A DNA stretch of 64,000 nt, taken from NCBI GenBank assembly GCA_963737405.1, contig CAVTSL010000002.1:31693-95692 (forward strand). The letters are read 5' to 3'. Position numbers and translations under genes: made by a program. How positions within the stretch are numbered: position 1 is the first letter of the stretch; every line of letters begins with the position of its first letter. Shown piece by piece: positions 25,396-34,343 of the stretch. The notes below the pieces were generated by a model. It searched no databases. It was not told where the DNA came from and saw only the letters and a program-made list of their open reading frames with translations. The DNA comes from JACCTU01 sp963737405 (GTDB lineage Bacteria > Actinomycetota > Thermoleophilia > Gaiellales > Gaiellaceae).

Positions 25396-27033
25396 ATGAT
25401 GGCTGCGGTGGGCGATGCCACGCAAGCCACGGCGACATTCCTGTTCACGGACATCGAGGGCTCGACGGAGCTACTCAAGTCGCACCGCGGCGAGTACGCC
25501 GACATCCTCGCCGACCACCACAGGCTGCTGAGGAGCGCGTTCGCAGCGCACGGCGGCACGGAGGTCGACAACCAGGGCGACGCGTTCTTCGTCGCCTTCA
25601 CGCGTGCCAAGGGTGCCGTTCTCGCGGCGGCGGACGGCCAGCGCGCACTCGCGGCGCACTCGTGGCCCGGCGGCGCGTCGCTTCTCGTGCGGATGGGAAT
25701 CCACACGGGAGAGGCCGAGCTCACGGTCGATCGCTACGTCGGTCTGTCGGTCCATCGCGCGGCGAGGATCTGCGCGGTCGGGCACGGTGGCCAGGCGCTC
25801 GTCTCGCAGACGACCGCCGGGCTCCTCGAGGACGACGAGGATCTCCCCGGCATCGCGCTCAGAGACCTCGGTGGACACCGGCTGAAGGACATCCCGCGTC
25901 CGGTTCGGCTGTACCAGCTCGACATCGACGGCCTGCGTACGTCGTTCCCGCCGCTCGCGGTCGGCGAGCCGCCCAAGCCGAGCCGTCGCAAGCGTGTGGG
26001 TCTAGGCGCGGCGGCGCTGCTCGTCGTGGGAGCCGCCGCGCTCGCGCTCGTCTTGTTCAACCGGGATGCGGCGCCCCCGGTGGTGCTGCCGAACAGCCTC
26101 GTCAGGATCGACCCGGACACCCTGAAGCCGACGGACGTCGTTCCCATCGGCGACGAGCCGGACGTTGTGGTCGCTGCCGGCGGCTTCCTCTGGGTCACCC
26201 ACTACGTTCTCCGGGATACCGACTCCGGCGACCTCCGCAACGCCGGTGATCGGACGCTCACGCGCGTCGACCCGTCGACGGGCGAGGTGAAGGTCGTCGG
26301 CGGCGGGCTCGCACCGTGCGGGCTGACAGCCGATCCGTCGGGCGATGTGTGGGTGGCGAACTGCTTCGAGGCGGCCTCGGGTCCAAGCGGCAACGTCGTA
26401 CGAGTCGACGCGTCGACGCTCGACTTCGAGGCGACGTGGCCCGTCCCGGCCGGCGACGGCTTCTACCGAGGACTCGCTTACGGCGGCGGGTCGCTTTGGG
26501 TCTCAGAGGTCTCGGGCGGAGACAACCTTCCGAGCCGCCACACGCTGACGGAGGTGGATCCCCAGACGGGTGTGCAGCGGTCGATCCGAGTCGGCGCTCG
26601 AGTGGCGTGGCTTGCCTGGTCCGACGGGTACGGGGACCTCTGGATGAGCAACTTCGACTTCGGATCGGTCTCGCGACTGCACGCAGCAACGCGAGTCGTG
26701 CGGACGGTTGACGGGGTGGCCAACAACCCCGCCGTGATTGCGGTCGACGGCGACACCGTGTGGGTCGCGGACTGGAGCACCGAGCACGTAGCGCGCATCG
26801 ATGCGGTCCGTTCGAGCGCGGCGCATACGGTCGCTCTGTCGGCGAGCAACTTCAAAGGTGTCTGGTACATCGCGGCGGGTGCAGGTGCTGTGTGGGCCAC
26901 AACGCCGCGGGACGGCGCGCTGTGGCGAATCGACCCCGAGACGAACGACGTGACGCGCATCACCATGGCGCACTCGCCGACGGGTGTCGCGGCGAACGCC
27001 GACGGGGTCTGGGTGACCGTGCGGGCCGGCTAA
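25396..27033 (+). CDS. Class III adenylate/guanylate cyclase fused via a TM helix to an extracytoplasmic beta-propeller
   Basis: About 545 residues from the ATG at 25396 (a TTG at 25372 is less likely). Residues ~10-190 are a cytoplasmic class III cyclase homology domain: metal Asp in FLFTDIEGSTELL, second Asp in VDNQGDAFFVAF, and the helix YVGLSVHRAARI. One membrane helix follows a basic stretch (PSRRKRVGLGAAALLVVGAAALALVLF). About 320 residues of repeated strands (VWVANC, LWVSEV, LWMSNF, VWVADW, VWATTP, VWVTVR) form a YVTN/Vgb-like propeller outside. The transition-state Asn of canonical cyclases is His here, so activity is uncertain. It looks like a transmembrane sensor-cyclase. Confidence 0.85.
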   Translation: MMAAVGDATQATATFLFTDIEGSTELLKSHRGEYADILADHHRLLRSAFAAHGGTEVDNQGDAFFVAFTRAKGAVLAAADGQRALAAHSWPGGASLLVRMGIHTGEAELTVDRYVGLSVHRAARICAVGHGGQALVSQTTAGLLEDDEDLPGIALRDLGGHRLKDIPRPVRLYQLDIDGLRTSFPPLAVGEPPKPSRRKRVGLGAAALLVVGAAALALVLFNRDAAPPVVLPNSLVRIDPDTLKPTDVVPIGDEPDVVVAAGGFLWVTHYVLRDTDSGDLRNAGDRTLTRVDPSTGEVKVVGGGLAPCGLTADPSGDVWVANCFEAASGPSGNVVRVDASTLDFEATWPVPAGDGFYRGLAYGGGSLWVSEVSGGDNLPSRHTLTEVDPQTGVQRSIRVGARVAWLAWSDGYGDLWMSNFDFGSVSRLHAATRVVRTVDGVANNPAVIAVDGDTVWVADWSTEHVARIDAVRSSAAHTVALSASNFKGVWYIAAGAGAVWATTPRDGALWRIDPETNDVTRITMAHSPTGVAANADGVWVTVRAG

Positions 27034-27134
27034 TCCTTGACCGAGTCGGGGACGACAAGGCTGTCCGACTGCCGCGGCGGCACGAGGACAGGCGAGGGCG
27101 CAGGCTGGCTCGACGCGGTGCTGGCCGACGCGGG

Positions 27135-28293
27135 CTAGATGCGCGGCCGGCCGATTCCCTCGCCGCGGACGTAGCTGACGACGAGGTAGGCGATCGCGAG
27201 CAGCGAGCCGATCATCACCGCGAGGATCACGATCCCGAACACCGGGTTGAGCAACATGTCGGCCGCATCGCTGATCCGCTCGGCGCCGAGAACGCCCGCG
27301 CGCGGGGGCCGTTCGACGGGCTTGGCCGTTGCGGTGCGGTCGCCTTCCTGGTCGGCGGTCTCGCCTGCTGCCAAGAGCGCACCGGAGCCGTCCTCGGGCA
27401 GGAAGCCGATCGCGAACGGACCCGCGGCTGTTGCGGCGGTGGCCGTCGAACACTGATCGAGCGCTGAGTCGGCAGCGGCGCGCGGGAGCGCGCGGACGCC
27501 TGACGACCCGACCTGCAGCGCCCCCCACCGGGTGCGCGTGCTCGGGACCGGTCGCAGGCCGAGCAGATAGGCACCGTCCGCGAGCCGGCGGCCGCCTGCG
27601 CGACCGTCGAAGCGGAACGTGTTCTGACCACGGCGCGCCTGGATCAGGAATCGAGCGACGCGGGCGCAGTACGGGAGCGGACCGCGCAGCGTCACGACGA
27701 CGCGACTCCGTCGGGGCACGACGAACGTGATCTTCACGGCGCCCTTTCGCCCGCGCGCGTTCGCGACGCGGACTCCGGTCGTCGTCGCGCTCGAGCGCTC
27801 GATCGGCGCGGCCGCGGTCGAGGCGGCTCCGGTCTGCGACGTCGCCGAAGGCCCGCTCGAACCGAGCACCGCGACGCTGCCCGCCGGGGTTGCCCCTGAC
27901 GTCCCGCCCGGCAACGGAGACACCGGGAGCGGCGCGGACGGCACGAGCGGGAACGGACGTGCCCGGGGAAGGAGCCGGAGCGGGAACCGTCGGGGTCGGC
28001 ACAGGGAGTGCGGGGGCCGGAACCGGGACCGTCGGCGTCGGAACGGGAACCGTCGGTACGGGCGCAGGAACGGTGGGCGTCGGGACCGGCAGCGTCGGCG
28101 TCGGGACGGGCACCGTCGGCGTCGGGAGGGGGACCGTCGGTGTCGGCACCGGCAGAGACGGTGTCGTGACCGTCGGCACCTCCAGTGCAGCTGCCGAGCC
28201 GGTGTACGCAAGCGCCAACACGAATCCGCCGCACCCGAGCACGACGCTGAATGCGAGAGCCGACAGCCAACGCCGGCCATGGACGAACTTCAT
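27135..28293 (-). CDS. Pro/Thr/Val-repeat surface protein with Ig-like domain and C-terminal membrane anchor (copy A, frameshifted)
   Basis: Start ATG at 28293 behind AAGGGG. In order: signal peptide (ALAFSVVLGCGGFVLALAYT), a PTPTVPVPTPTLPVPTPTVP-type stalk of about 80 residues, a linker, a ~110-residue beta domain (VKITFVVPRRSRVVVTLRGP, then DGRAGGRRLADGAYLLGLRP, FlgD/Ig-like), two Cys (PYCARV and DQCST), then a membrane helix (NPVFGIVILAVMIGSLLAIA) and basic tail VRGEGIGRPRI. One extra base near 27950, after the stalk, splits the frame; removing it gives about 385 residues collinear with the intact paralogue at 57785-59083. Its leader is shared with that copy. No known family recognised. 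Confidence 0.75.
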
Positions 28294-28303
28294 GAGCCGC
28301 ACC

Positions 28304-28364
28304 CCTTCCGCAGAAAACACGCCTTCCGTGGGTGCAACTCCCGGCAGGCCGAAGCGGATACGGC
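28304..28364 (-). promoter_or_regulatory. Conserved 61-nt mRNA leader (copy A) with RBS-proximal UNCG hairpin
   Basis: The stretch from the sigma-factor stop to 10 bases before the ATG of the repeat protein aligns without gaps to 59096-59156, about 45/61 identical. It begins GCCGTATCCG-N3-CGGC (possible first hairpin) and ends TTTTC-TGCG-GAAGG (28304-28317), a 5-bp stem with a C(UGCG)G UNCG-type tetraloop whose 3' side is part of the GGAAGGGG ribosome site. Conservation outside coding sequence in two distant copies implies a functional cis-acting RNA. Confidence 0.65.
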
Positions 28365-29290
28365 TACGCGGCTCTTGCCGGCGGGTCCCCCGCGTCTCGC
28401 AACAGGTGCTTGAGACGTCCGATCGCTCGTTTCTCGAGCTGTCGCACGCGCTCGCGCGTGATCCCGAGCTTCTCCCCGACCCCGTCGAGCGTCAGCTCGT
28501 CCGACCCCTCCGAGAAGCCGAACCGAAGCTCGAGCAGGAGCCGCTCGCGCTCGGGCAGCGACGCGAGGGCGTCCCGCACGAGCTCCCGTTCGGTCGACTC
28601 CATGGCCGACTCGACTGGGTCGTCGGAGACGCGGTCGGCGAACAGGTCGCCGAACTCCCCGTCACCGTCGTGGATCGCCTGGTTCAGCGACACGCTGGCC
28701 TCCACCGTCTCGAGTGCCTTCGTGACAGCGCGGGGGTCCAGCTCGGTGGCGGCGGCGAGCTCCTCGAGCGTCGGCGTTCGGCCGTGCGCGGTCTCGAATC
28801 GTTGGCGGGCGCGCCGCAGCGTGTGCCGGCGCTCCTGCACGTGCACCGGAATTCGAATCGTCTCCGACTGGTACGCCACAGCGCGCTGGCAGGCCTGACG
28901 GATCCACCAGGTCGCGTACGTCGAGAACTTGAAGCCCTGGCGCCAGTCGAACTTCTCGACCGCGCGGTTCAGGCCGATCACGCCTTCCTGGATGAGGTCG
29001 AGCAGCGGAAGCCCGTGCCCCTGATAGCGCTTGGCGATCGCGACGACCAGACGGAGGTTCGAGCTCACCATCCGCTCTTTCGCATGCACGTCGCCGCGCT
29101 CGACGCGCTTCGACAGCTCGACCTCTTCCGCCGCGGTCAGCAGCGGGTAGCGGCCGAGCTCGTTCATGAAGAGCTGCAAGGAGTCGGTGAGGTCGCCCAG
29201 GGACGCCCTCAGGTCAACCTCGGCCTCGCCCTCGAGGTCGGTGTCTTCGGATTCGAGATGCTTCTCGGCCATCGAGAACAGTGTCGACAC
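28364..29290 (-). CDS. Sigma-70 family RNA polymerase sigma factor (group 1/2 type)
   Basis: 308 residues, GTG start. All four functional parts are present: region 1.2 (DSLQLFMNELGRYPLLTAAE), region 2 (LRLVVAIAKRYQGHGLPLLD, GFKFSTYATWWIRQACQRAV), region 3, and region 4 with its HTH (LTLDGVGEKLGITRERVRQL). There is no long region 1.1, so it is either a short primary sigma or a stress sigma of the HrdB/RpoS type. Its stop codon abuts the conserved leader of the downstream repeat protein, so readthrough transcription is possible. Confidence 0.93.
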   Translation of the reverse strand: MSTLFSMAEKHLESEDTDLEGEAEVDLRASLGDLTDSLQLFMNELGRYPLLTAAEEVELSKRVERGDVHAKERMVSSNLRLVVAIAKRYQGHGLPLLDLIQEGVIGLNRAVEKFDWRQGFKFSTYATWWIRQACQRAVAYQSETIRIPVHVQERRHTLRRARQRFETAHGRTPTLEELAAATELDPRAVTKALETVEASVSLNQAIHDGDGEFGDLFADRVSDDPVESAMESTERELVRDALASLPERERLLLELRFGFSEGSDELTLDGVGEKLGITRERVRQLEKRAIGRLKHLLRDAGDPPARAA

Positions 29291-29826
29291 AACTCCTGGT
29301 CGTCAACTGACGCACTCGTGTCAGTTTTTTCGGCGTCTGTACGCGCGAAAAGCGGAAGGGCCGCTCGAAAGCGGCCCTTCATCACCTGGCGAATGAGCCG
29401 GTAGAGGAACTGCGGCGCTCCCTCCCGGCTCACCTTGACGATCGGCAACGAGCTCGGGGCGCTTGAGAGGGGATCCCCCGTTCGAGGGACGATCGAGGCC
29501 TGTGCGTCCAGAGGTGCGCGAGGAACCTCGACATCTCGGCGGTGTGATTCGGAACGCGGTCGGCGTACCCTCGAGCTTCGGGGTCTCCCCGCGTTCGTGA
29601 ACCAGCGTCAGACCCCGCGCCGGATCCGGATGTGGGGAGCCTCGACTCTCGACGCGCGAGCGAGGTCGGGACTGCGACCGCCGCCATCGCGAGCGGCGCC
29701 CAGACGGGATCGCCGCCGGTCGCGAACGCGACGGTGTTGAGCACAAGAGCCAGACCGGCGCTCCAGTCTCGAGCGGCGATGAAGAGTCCATTCGCCTGCG
29801 ACGGAGGATCTGGCACGCTGGTCCCG
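29291..29826. other. Intergenic region without a confident gene (536 nt)
   Basis: Between the sigma factor and the next plus-strand gene. It holds a strong hairpin at 29355-29380. A minus-strand frame here (29430-29846) contains a hydrophobic stretch (SAGLALVLNTVAFATGGDPV) that could be a small membrane protein or relic, but it has no convincing start or ribosome site. Confidence 0.5.
29355..29380. terminator. Strong hairpin, probable terminator
   Basis: Perfect 11-bp inverted repeat GAAGGGCCGCT / AGCGGCCCTTC with a CGAA loop, upstream of the sigma-factor gene. It would end transcription arriving from either side; no T run follows. Confidence 0.65.
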
Positions 29827-30324
29827 ATGGCCGACCTCGAGCTCACCCGGAGCCCCGACGATCGCCGCCTCTACGTCCTGAACGGCGTCGGGACGTTGCG
29901 ATTGCATGGGGTGTTCTCGCGCTCAGCGACCGCGGAAGCGGACGGCGAGACGCGGCAGTTCCGACGTCGCGGGTTCTGGCAGCGGGCCATCGAGGCGCGC
30001 GATGCGACTGGTGCGGTCGTCGGCGAGTTCGAGCCGAACAGCCTGCGCCGCGGCGGCCGCTTGCGCTTTGATGACCGCGAGCTGACGCTCCGCCCGGCGA
30101 GTTCCTGGCGCGAGCGCTACGCGCTCGCCGACGGCGAGCTCGAGCTGGCCCTGCTCGACGGCAAGAGCTGGGGCAACCGGCCGGTCAAGATCACCGTCGA
30201 CGAGCCGAGCGCGCTCGAGCCCGGGCTGCTCCTGTTCGCCGCCTTCGTCGTCCGGAGCCTGGCCGAGGACGCCGACACCGCCGCGGGAGCCGGCGCGACG
30301 GCGGCTGTTTCCTCGAGCGGCTAG
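29827..30324 (+). CDS. Hypothetical protein, possible LURP-one/scramblase-like beta-barrel
   Basis: 165 residues from the ATG at 29827. Strand-rich sequence with paired short repeats (LRLHGVFSRSATAEADGETR, AIEARDATGAVVGEFEPNSL, LRFDDRELTLRPAS) resembles the tubby-like LOR/DUF567 barrel. The C-terminus has a hydrophobic helix (GLLLFAAFVVRSLAED), also seen in that group. The assignment is tentative. Confidence 0.55.
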   Translation: MADLELTRSPDDRRLYVLNGVGTLRLHGVFSRSATAEADGETRQFRRRGFWQRAIEARDATGAVVGEFEPNSLRRGGRLRFDDRELTLRPASSWRERYALADGELELALLDGKSWGNRPVKITVDEPSALEPGLLLFAAFVVRSLAEDADTAAGAGATAAVSSSG

Positions 30325-30329
30325 GCCGA

Positions 30330-31136
30330 CTACACGGCGGGCAGCAGCCCGAGCCAGCGGACAGCGTCCGGCAGCTGGGTGTCGTGGCGCATCTCGGCGG
30401 AGTGGCGCCAGGCACCCGTGACGGCCTCGACCTTGGCGCGCGGGCGGAGCTTCCGCAGCTCGCTGTAGAAGTGGGCGGACTGATGCGTCTGGTCGACGAC
30501 GATCTGGTCGGTGAGGCTCCACCAGATCTGCAGCGGGACGCCGGACCGGGCGATCTCGTGGATCCAGTGCGTGGGGCTCCGAAGCACGTACCCGGTCGGG
30601 TTGGTCCGCGGGGTGCCGCCGACCTCGAACCGCGCGAGCATCTGAAGCCCACGGCGGCCCGGCGTGACGGCGAAGTCGCCGTACCGGCGGTAGAAGTTGG
30701 TCACCGAGTCGAAGGCAACGGCACCTGCGAGCAGCTGCGGGTGCTGTCCGAGCAGGAGCAGCGTCTCCTGTCCGCCCATGCTTCCGCCGAGCGCGTAGAT
30801 CCGGCGGCGGTCGATCCGCAGCCAGGGCAGCGTCCGATGCGCGATCTCCGCCATCTTCGAGAGGTCGGTGATCTGGCCGCGGTAGCCCCACGAGTGGAGC
30901 GGGAGCCGACGTCCCATCCCTCCGGGGCAGATCACTGCGAAGCCGCCTCGCTCCGGCAGCTCGCCCCAGAGCCGCGCGTTCGGGGCGGCCGCAACACCCC
31001 GCCCGTGCGGTGAGATGACGAGCGGAAGCGGCGGCGAAGGCTTGCCCGGCCCGAACTCGCCCGGGACGAGCACGATCGCAGGCCGGGGCGCGCCGTTGTG
31101 CGCCCGGTACCGGACCGTCCACTTGCGGGTAGCCAA
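30330..31136 (-). CDS. Alpha/beta hydrolase (prolyl-oligopeptidase/esterase-like)
   Basis: About 268 residues from a TTG at 31136; the frame is open further upstream (YACDPPG) but without a start codon. Hydrolase features are the oxyanion region PLPLVISPHGRGVAA, nucleophile elbow GGSMGGQETLLL, an acid in the SLTDQIV region, and His in TGAWRHSAEM. Probably an esterase or peptidase acting on small substrates. The 5' end is uncertain. Confidence 0.8.
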   Translation of the reverse strand: MATRKWTVRYRAHNGAPRPAIVLVPGEFGPGKPSPPLPLVISPHGRGVAAAPNARLWGELPERGGFAVICPGGMGRRLPLHSWGYRGQITDLSKMAEIAHRTLPWLRIDRRRIYALGGSMGGQETLLLLGQHPQLLAGAVAFDSVTNFYRRYGDFAVTPGRRGLQMLARFEVGGTPRTNPTGYVLRSPTHWIHEIARSGVPLQIWWSLTDQIVVDQTHQSAHFYSELRKLRPRAKVEAVTGAWRHSAEMRHDTQLPDAVRWLGLLPAV

Positions 31137-31187
31137 GCCGGGAGGATCGCACGCGTACGGGAAGCGATGCGTGGAAAGGAGTCGACC

Positions 31188-32207
31188 GTGGCCGACGTCC
31201 CAGGACTGCTCGAGGTCGCTCAGCACTACAACGACGAGTGGCGAGGCTGGCCGGTGCTGCCGCTCCATCGGCAGCACCCGATCCGCGGCGCCTTCCTGGA
31301 CCCGCGCGCTCACGACCAGCTCGGCGCCGTCTACCACGACGGCGTCGACATCGCCGTCCGCGACGACGTTCCCGGCCGTGGCGCCCCGGCGGGACGCACG
31401 CATCGCGTGCACGCGGTCGAAGGCGGTCAGGTCACCCACGCCACACCGCACGGCGTCCGCGGGCTGATCGACATCGCGCACTTCCGCTACGAGCACGTCG
31501 ACGCGCTCGTCCGCGTCGGCGACGTCGTCCAGCCGGGACAACAGATCGCGTGGGCGTGGAAGGGCGACTGGCACGTCCACCTCGGCGAGCTCGTCGACCT
31601 CCCCGACGGCCGGCGGGTGTTCGTCAATCCGCTGCGACCCGGCGGCAAGCTCGCGCCGTACGCCGACACGGCGAGGCCGGCGATCGAGGAGGTGCGCTTC
31701 TACACGCCGGCGACGCCTGCCTGGGGACGACGACCCGCCAACGTCGCCCGCTACCCGCAGGCCGGCCGGAGGCTGAACAAGCAGCGGCTCTCCGGGATCG
31801 TCGACGTTCGCGCTCGGATCGCCGACCCGCAGTCCTTCATCGGCTGGTTCAAGGACAAGCCCTGGCTCGCGGCGCCCCACCATCCGTTCCGCGTCGCTGT
31901 CAGCGTGGCGCAGCACCGAACGGGGCGCGTCTTCCACGACCGCGAGGTCTTCCGGTCGGAACGGATGCTCGAGCTGCCCGCGGGCGAGCACTACGCACCC
32001 GGCACCGAGCAGAACCTTCCCGCCGGCGCCTGCGTCCGGCGGCACGCGTCGATCCGCTGTCAGGGCAGCTACTGGTTCCGGCTCTTCCCGCCTCCCTATC
32101 TCGACACGAGGCAGCTCCCGAACGGTCGTTACCGCATCAGCGTCCGGGTCTGGGACGCCAAGGGAAACGCACGCGTCGACAACACGGACGTGACCGTGCG
32201 CAACTAG
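31188..32207 (+). CDS. M23 (LytM)-like peptidase-fold protein
   Basis: 339 residues; GTG at 31188 follows AAGGAG. The metallopeptidase-like part shows the zinc motifs HDGVDIA (HxxxD) and WHVHLGE (HxH), with the typical glycine-rich strand VGDVVQPGQQIAWAWKG between them. The C-terminal half (NGRYRISVRVWDAKGNARVD) is an Ig-like strand domain. It may act on peptidoglycan, but no signal peptide is visible at this start, so location is unclear. Confidence 0.72.
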   Translation: MADVPGLLEVAQHYNDEWRGWPVLPLHRQHPIRGAFLDPRAHDQLGAVYHDGVDIAVRDDVPGRGAPAGRTHRVHAVEGGQVTHATPHGVRGLIDIAHFRYEHVDALVRVGDVVQPGQQIAWAWKGDWHVHLGELVDLPDGRRVFVNPLRPGGKLAPYADTARPAIEEVRFYTPATPAWGRRPANVARYPQAGRRLNKQRLSGIVDVRARIADPQSFIGWFKDKPWLAAPHHPFRVAVSVAQHRTGRVFHDREVFRSERMLELPAGEHYAPGTEQNLPAGACVRRHASIRCQGSYWFRLFPPPYLDTRQLPNGRYRISVRVWDAKGNARVDNTDVTVRN

Positions 32208-32208
32208 C

Positions 32209-32243
32209 CGAGGGCCGCGCCGGCACTGGCGGCGCGGCCCTCG
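32209..32243. terminator. Bidirectional terminator hairpin
   Basis: Perfect 13-bp inverted repeat CGAGGGCCGCGCC / GGCGCGGCCCTCG with a 9-base loop, between two converging genes. Confidence 0.8.
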
Positions 32244-32252
32244 TGAGCTCGG

Positions 32253-34163
32253 CTATCCGGCGGCCGTGAACACGTTCGCCTCGACGGTGACGCCTGAGTT
32301 GAGCTTGATCAGCTCGGCCAGAGTGTGCTGGTAGCCGACCCCGTAGTTCTGGGCGATCGAAGTCAGTACGGGGTCGTTGACGTAGAAGAAGCGGTCGCCG
32401 TCGCGCAGCGCCTGGAACTGCTTCTTCCAGATCGCGAGCTGCAACGGGCCGAACTCGGTGCCCGGCACATGCGGCTCGGAGACCATCCCGACGAAGGCGT
32501 CGACCTTGTCGACGTTGCCGTAGAGACCACGCAGCCGCGCGGCGAGCGTCGTGCGGCGGGTCCCCGAGACTGCGTCCTCCTCCGCCTCGTCGCTTCCGGG
32601 CGGGAGGACGGTGCCTTCCGCGTCCCGCAGCTCCACGAACTCGAGGATGTCCGGGTCGTTGAGCGGGTCTCCGTTGTTGACCTTCGGATCGTTCGGCCAG
32701 CCCTCCGTGGCTTCGCGGGTGATGTCGGTGAACGATCGCGCCCGCGCCAGGCCGTACGCCTGCCGCAGGTCGTTGTAGGAAGGCAAGCCGTGATCGCGCC
32801 CGCGCTGGATGTCGTCGGCGCCCAGGTCCGCCACCACCGAGAAGCAGGATGGGTCGATCCGCGGCGATGAACATGCATGCGGCACCTTCCCGTTCGGTTT
32901 CGGCACCTGGAACAACACGCTGCGGAGCGAGTTGTCGATCTGCTCGTCGTTCCGATACTGGCGCTCGCCTCCGAGGCTCTTCAGGAACGGACCTTCGCCG
33001 ATCTGCTCGAGGAGATCCGGGTTGCCGAACGCCACGACGAGCGGAATCACGAGCGTGACGCTGCCGTCCGGATTTCGCTCGACGGCGATTCCCTGGGCCG
33101 GGAAGATGTTGTCGAGCTGGTCGTCCGTGTACGTGCCTGCGGGCACGGTCGGCTCGAACTCACCGTGGATCATGCTGTGTGCCCGGTAGCCGACCACGGC
33201 GAACTCGTTCGACAACGTCGGATTCACGCTCGCCGCGTAGCCTCGGTACGGATCGAGCCGAACCCCGAGCGCGGGCAGGAACTCGGTGTAGGTGACGTAC
33301 TGGATCTCGGCGCCGACAACACGCCGCGCAATCTGGAACTTGTCCTCCGCCGACAGCGGCCTGCCTGCGAGCGACGCGACGATTCGGTTGTGCTCGCGCG
33401 CGAACAGCGTGTGGATCGACGTCAGGGCGACGTTCTCGTTCGCCCGCACGTCTCCGGCGACGACTGCTCGCGAAGGCGATCCCATGAGAGCGCCCATCAG
33501 GCCCATCGGCGGCGCGGCCGACGGGTTGCCGCGGGCAGATGCGCGCGGGAGGTAGTTCGAGGCCGACATCAGCAGCGTCGCCGCGTTGTTCGCGGGGTTC
33601 CCGTCCGCCGAGCCCTCGCGCAACCAGTCGAGTCGCGCGCCCGTCACGCCGTAGACGTTCGAGGCGTCGATGAAGCTCGAGAGCGTGTTGATCTGCTGTC
33701 GCGGAGACGAGACGCCGGTCCCCGGCGCGGCGGGGGTTCGCGAGAGCCCGAGCGCACCGGGGTTGTTGAAGCCGTCCAGCTTGTCCTGCTTGTCGAACGG
33801 CATGCTCGCGTCCTCGGCGGGCTGTTCGTCGCGGAGGCCGATGTCGTGGTCGATGAACTGACCCCAGGCCCAGCCCCACTGCGAGATCTCGTTCTCGGAG
33901 AACAGGTTCTGGCCGCTGTCGTTGAAGACACGGTTGCTGATCCAGCGCGGCGAAGGGCCACTCACAATCTGGCCGATTCCGTCCGCGTAGTTCGGAGCCG
34001 CGACCCGCGAATACCGCGTGCCGGCCTGGCCCCAGGCGGGATTTGAGACGTTGTTGCCGGCCCCGTCGAGCGTGCGAGCAGCGAACAAGTCCGCCGTTCC
34101 CGAACCTGCTCCGACCGTCGCGAGCAGAACGAGCGCAAGCGAGAGCAACACGTACCTGTGCAT
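32253..34163 (-). CDS. Secreted animal-type haem peroxidase
   Basis: 636 residues from the ATG at 34163, which has an ideal AGGAGGTCCTC site; a longer frame upstream is ignored. The signal peptide is LLSLALVLLATVGAGSG. The peroxidase-cyclooxygenase signature is present: distal His in WGQFIDHDIGL, catalytic Arg in LFAREHNRIV, proximal His in YRAHSMIHGEF, and the late conserved DIQRGRDHGLPSYNDLRQAY. Bacterial members oxidise halides or phenols outside the cell; substrate here unknown. The gene for a response regulator follows upstream on the same strand. Confidence 0.93.
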   Translation of the reverse strand: MHRYVLLSLALVLLATVGAGSGTADLFAARTLDGAGNNVSNPAWGQAGTRYSRVAAPNYADGIGQIVSGPSPRWISNRVFNDSGQNLFSENEISQWGWAWGQFIDHDIGLRDEQPAEDASMPFDKQDKLDGFNNPGALGLSRTPAAPGTGVSSPRQQINTLSSFIDASNVYGVTGARLDWLREGSADGNPANNAATLLMSASNYLPRASARGNPSAAPPMGLMGALMGSPSRAVVAGDVRANENVALTSIHTLFAREHNRIVASLAGRPLSAEDKFQIARRVVGAEIQYVTYTEFLPALGVRLDPYRGYAASVNPTLSNEFAVVGYRAHSMIHGEFEPTVPAGTYTDDQLDNIFPAQGIAVERNPDGSVTLVIPLVVAFGNPDLLEQIGEGPFLKSLGGERQYRNDEQIDNSLRSVLFQVPKPNGKVPHACSSPRIDPSCFSVVADLGADDIQRGRDHGLPSYNDLRQAYGLARARSFTDITREATEGWPNDPKVNNGDPLNDPDILEFVELRDAEGTVLPPGSDEAEEDAVSGTRRTTLAARLRGLYGNVDKVDAFVGMVSEPHVPGTEFGPLQLAIWKKQFQALRDGDRFFYVNDPVLTSIAQNYGVGYQHTLAELIKLNSGVTVEANVFTAAG

Positions 34164-34343
34164 GAGGACCTCCTTCCTGGCCGAAGGGGCGTGTTGCACG
34201 TGCGCTCGAAGAAGCGCCTCACCGCCGAACGCGGCTCGATCGTGCCCCCCACGACTGTTCCTGGCCCGGCGATGATCCCGCTCCAGGGCGAAGGCGGTCA
34301 ATGGTCTTTGCGTAACAGTCGGATAACGATCCGCTGGGAGCTC

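Noticed and set aside
29430..29846. 138-codon minus-strand frame with a hydrophobic segment
   Set aside because: It overlaps the start of the 29827 gene, has no ribosome site, and its second half has poor codon character.
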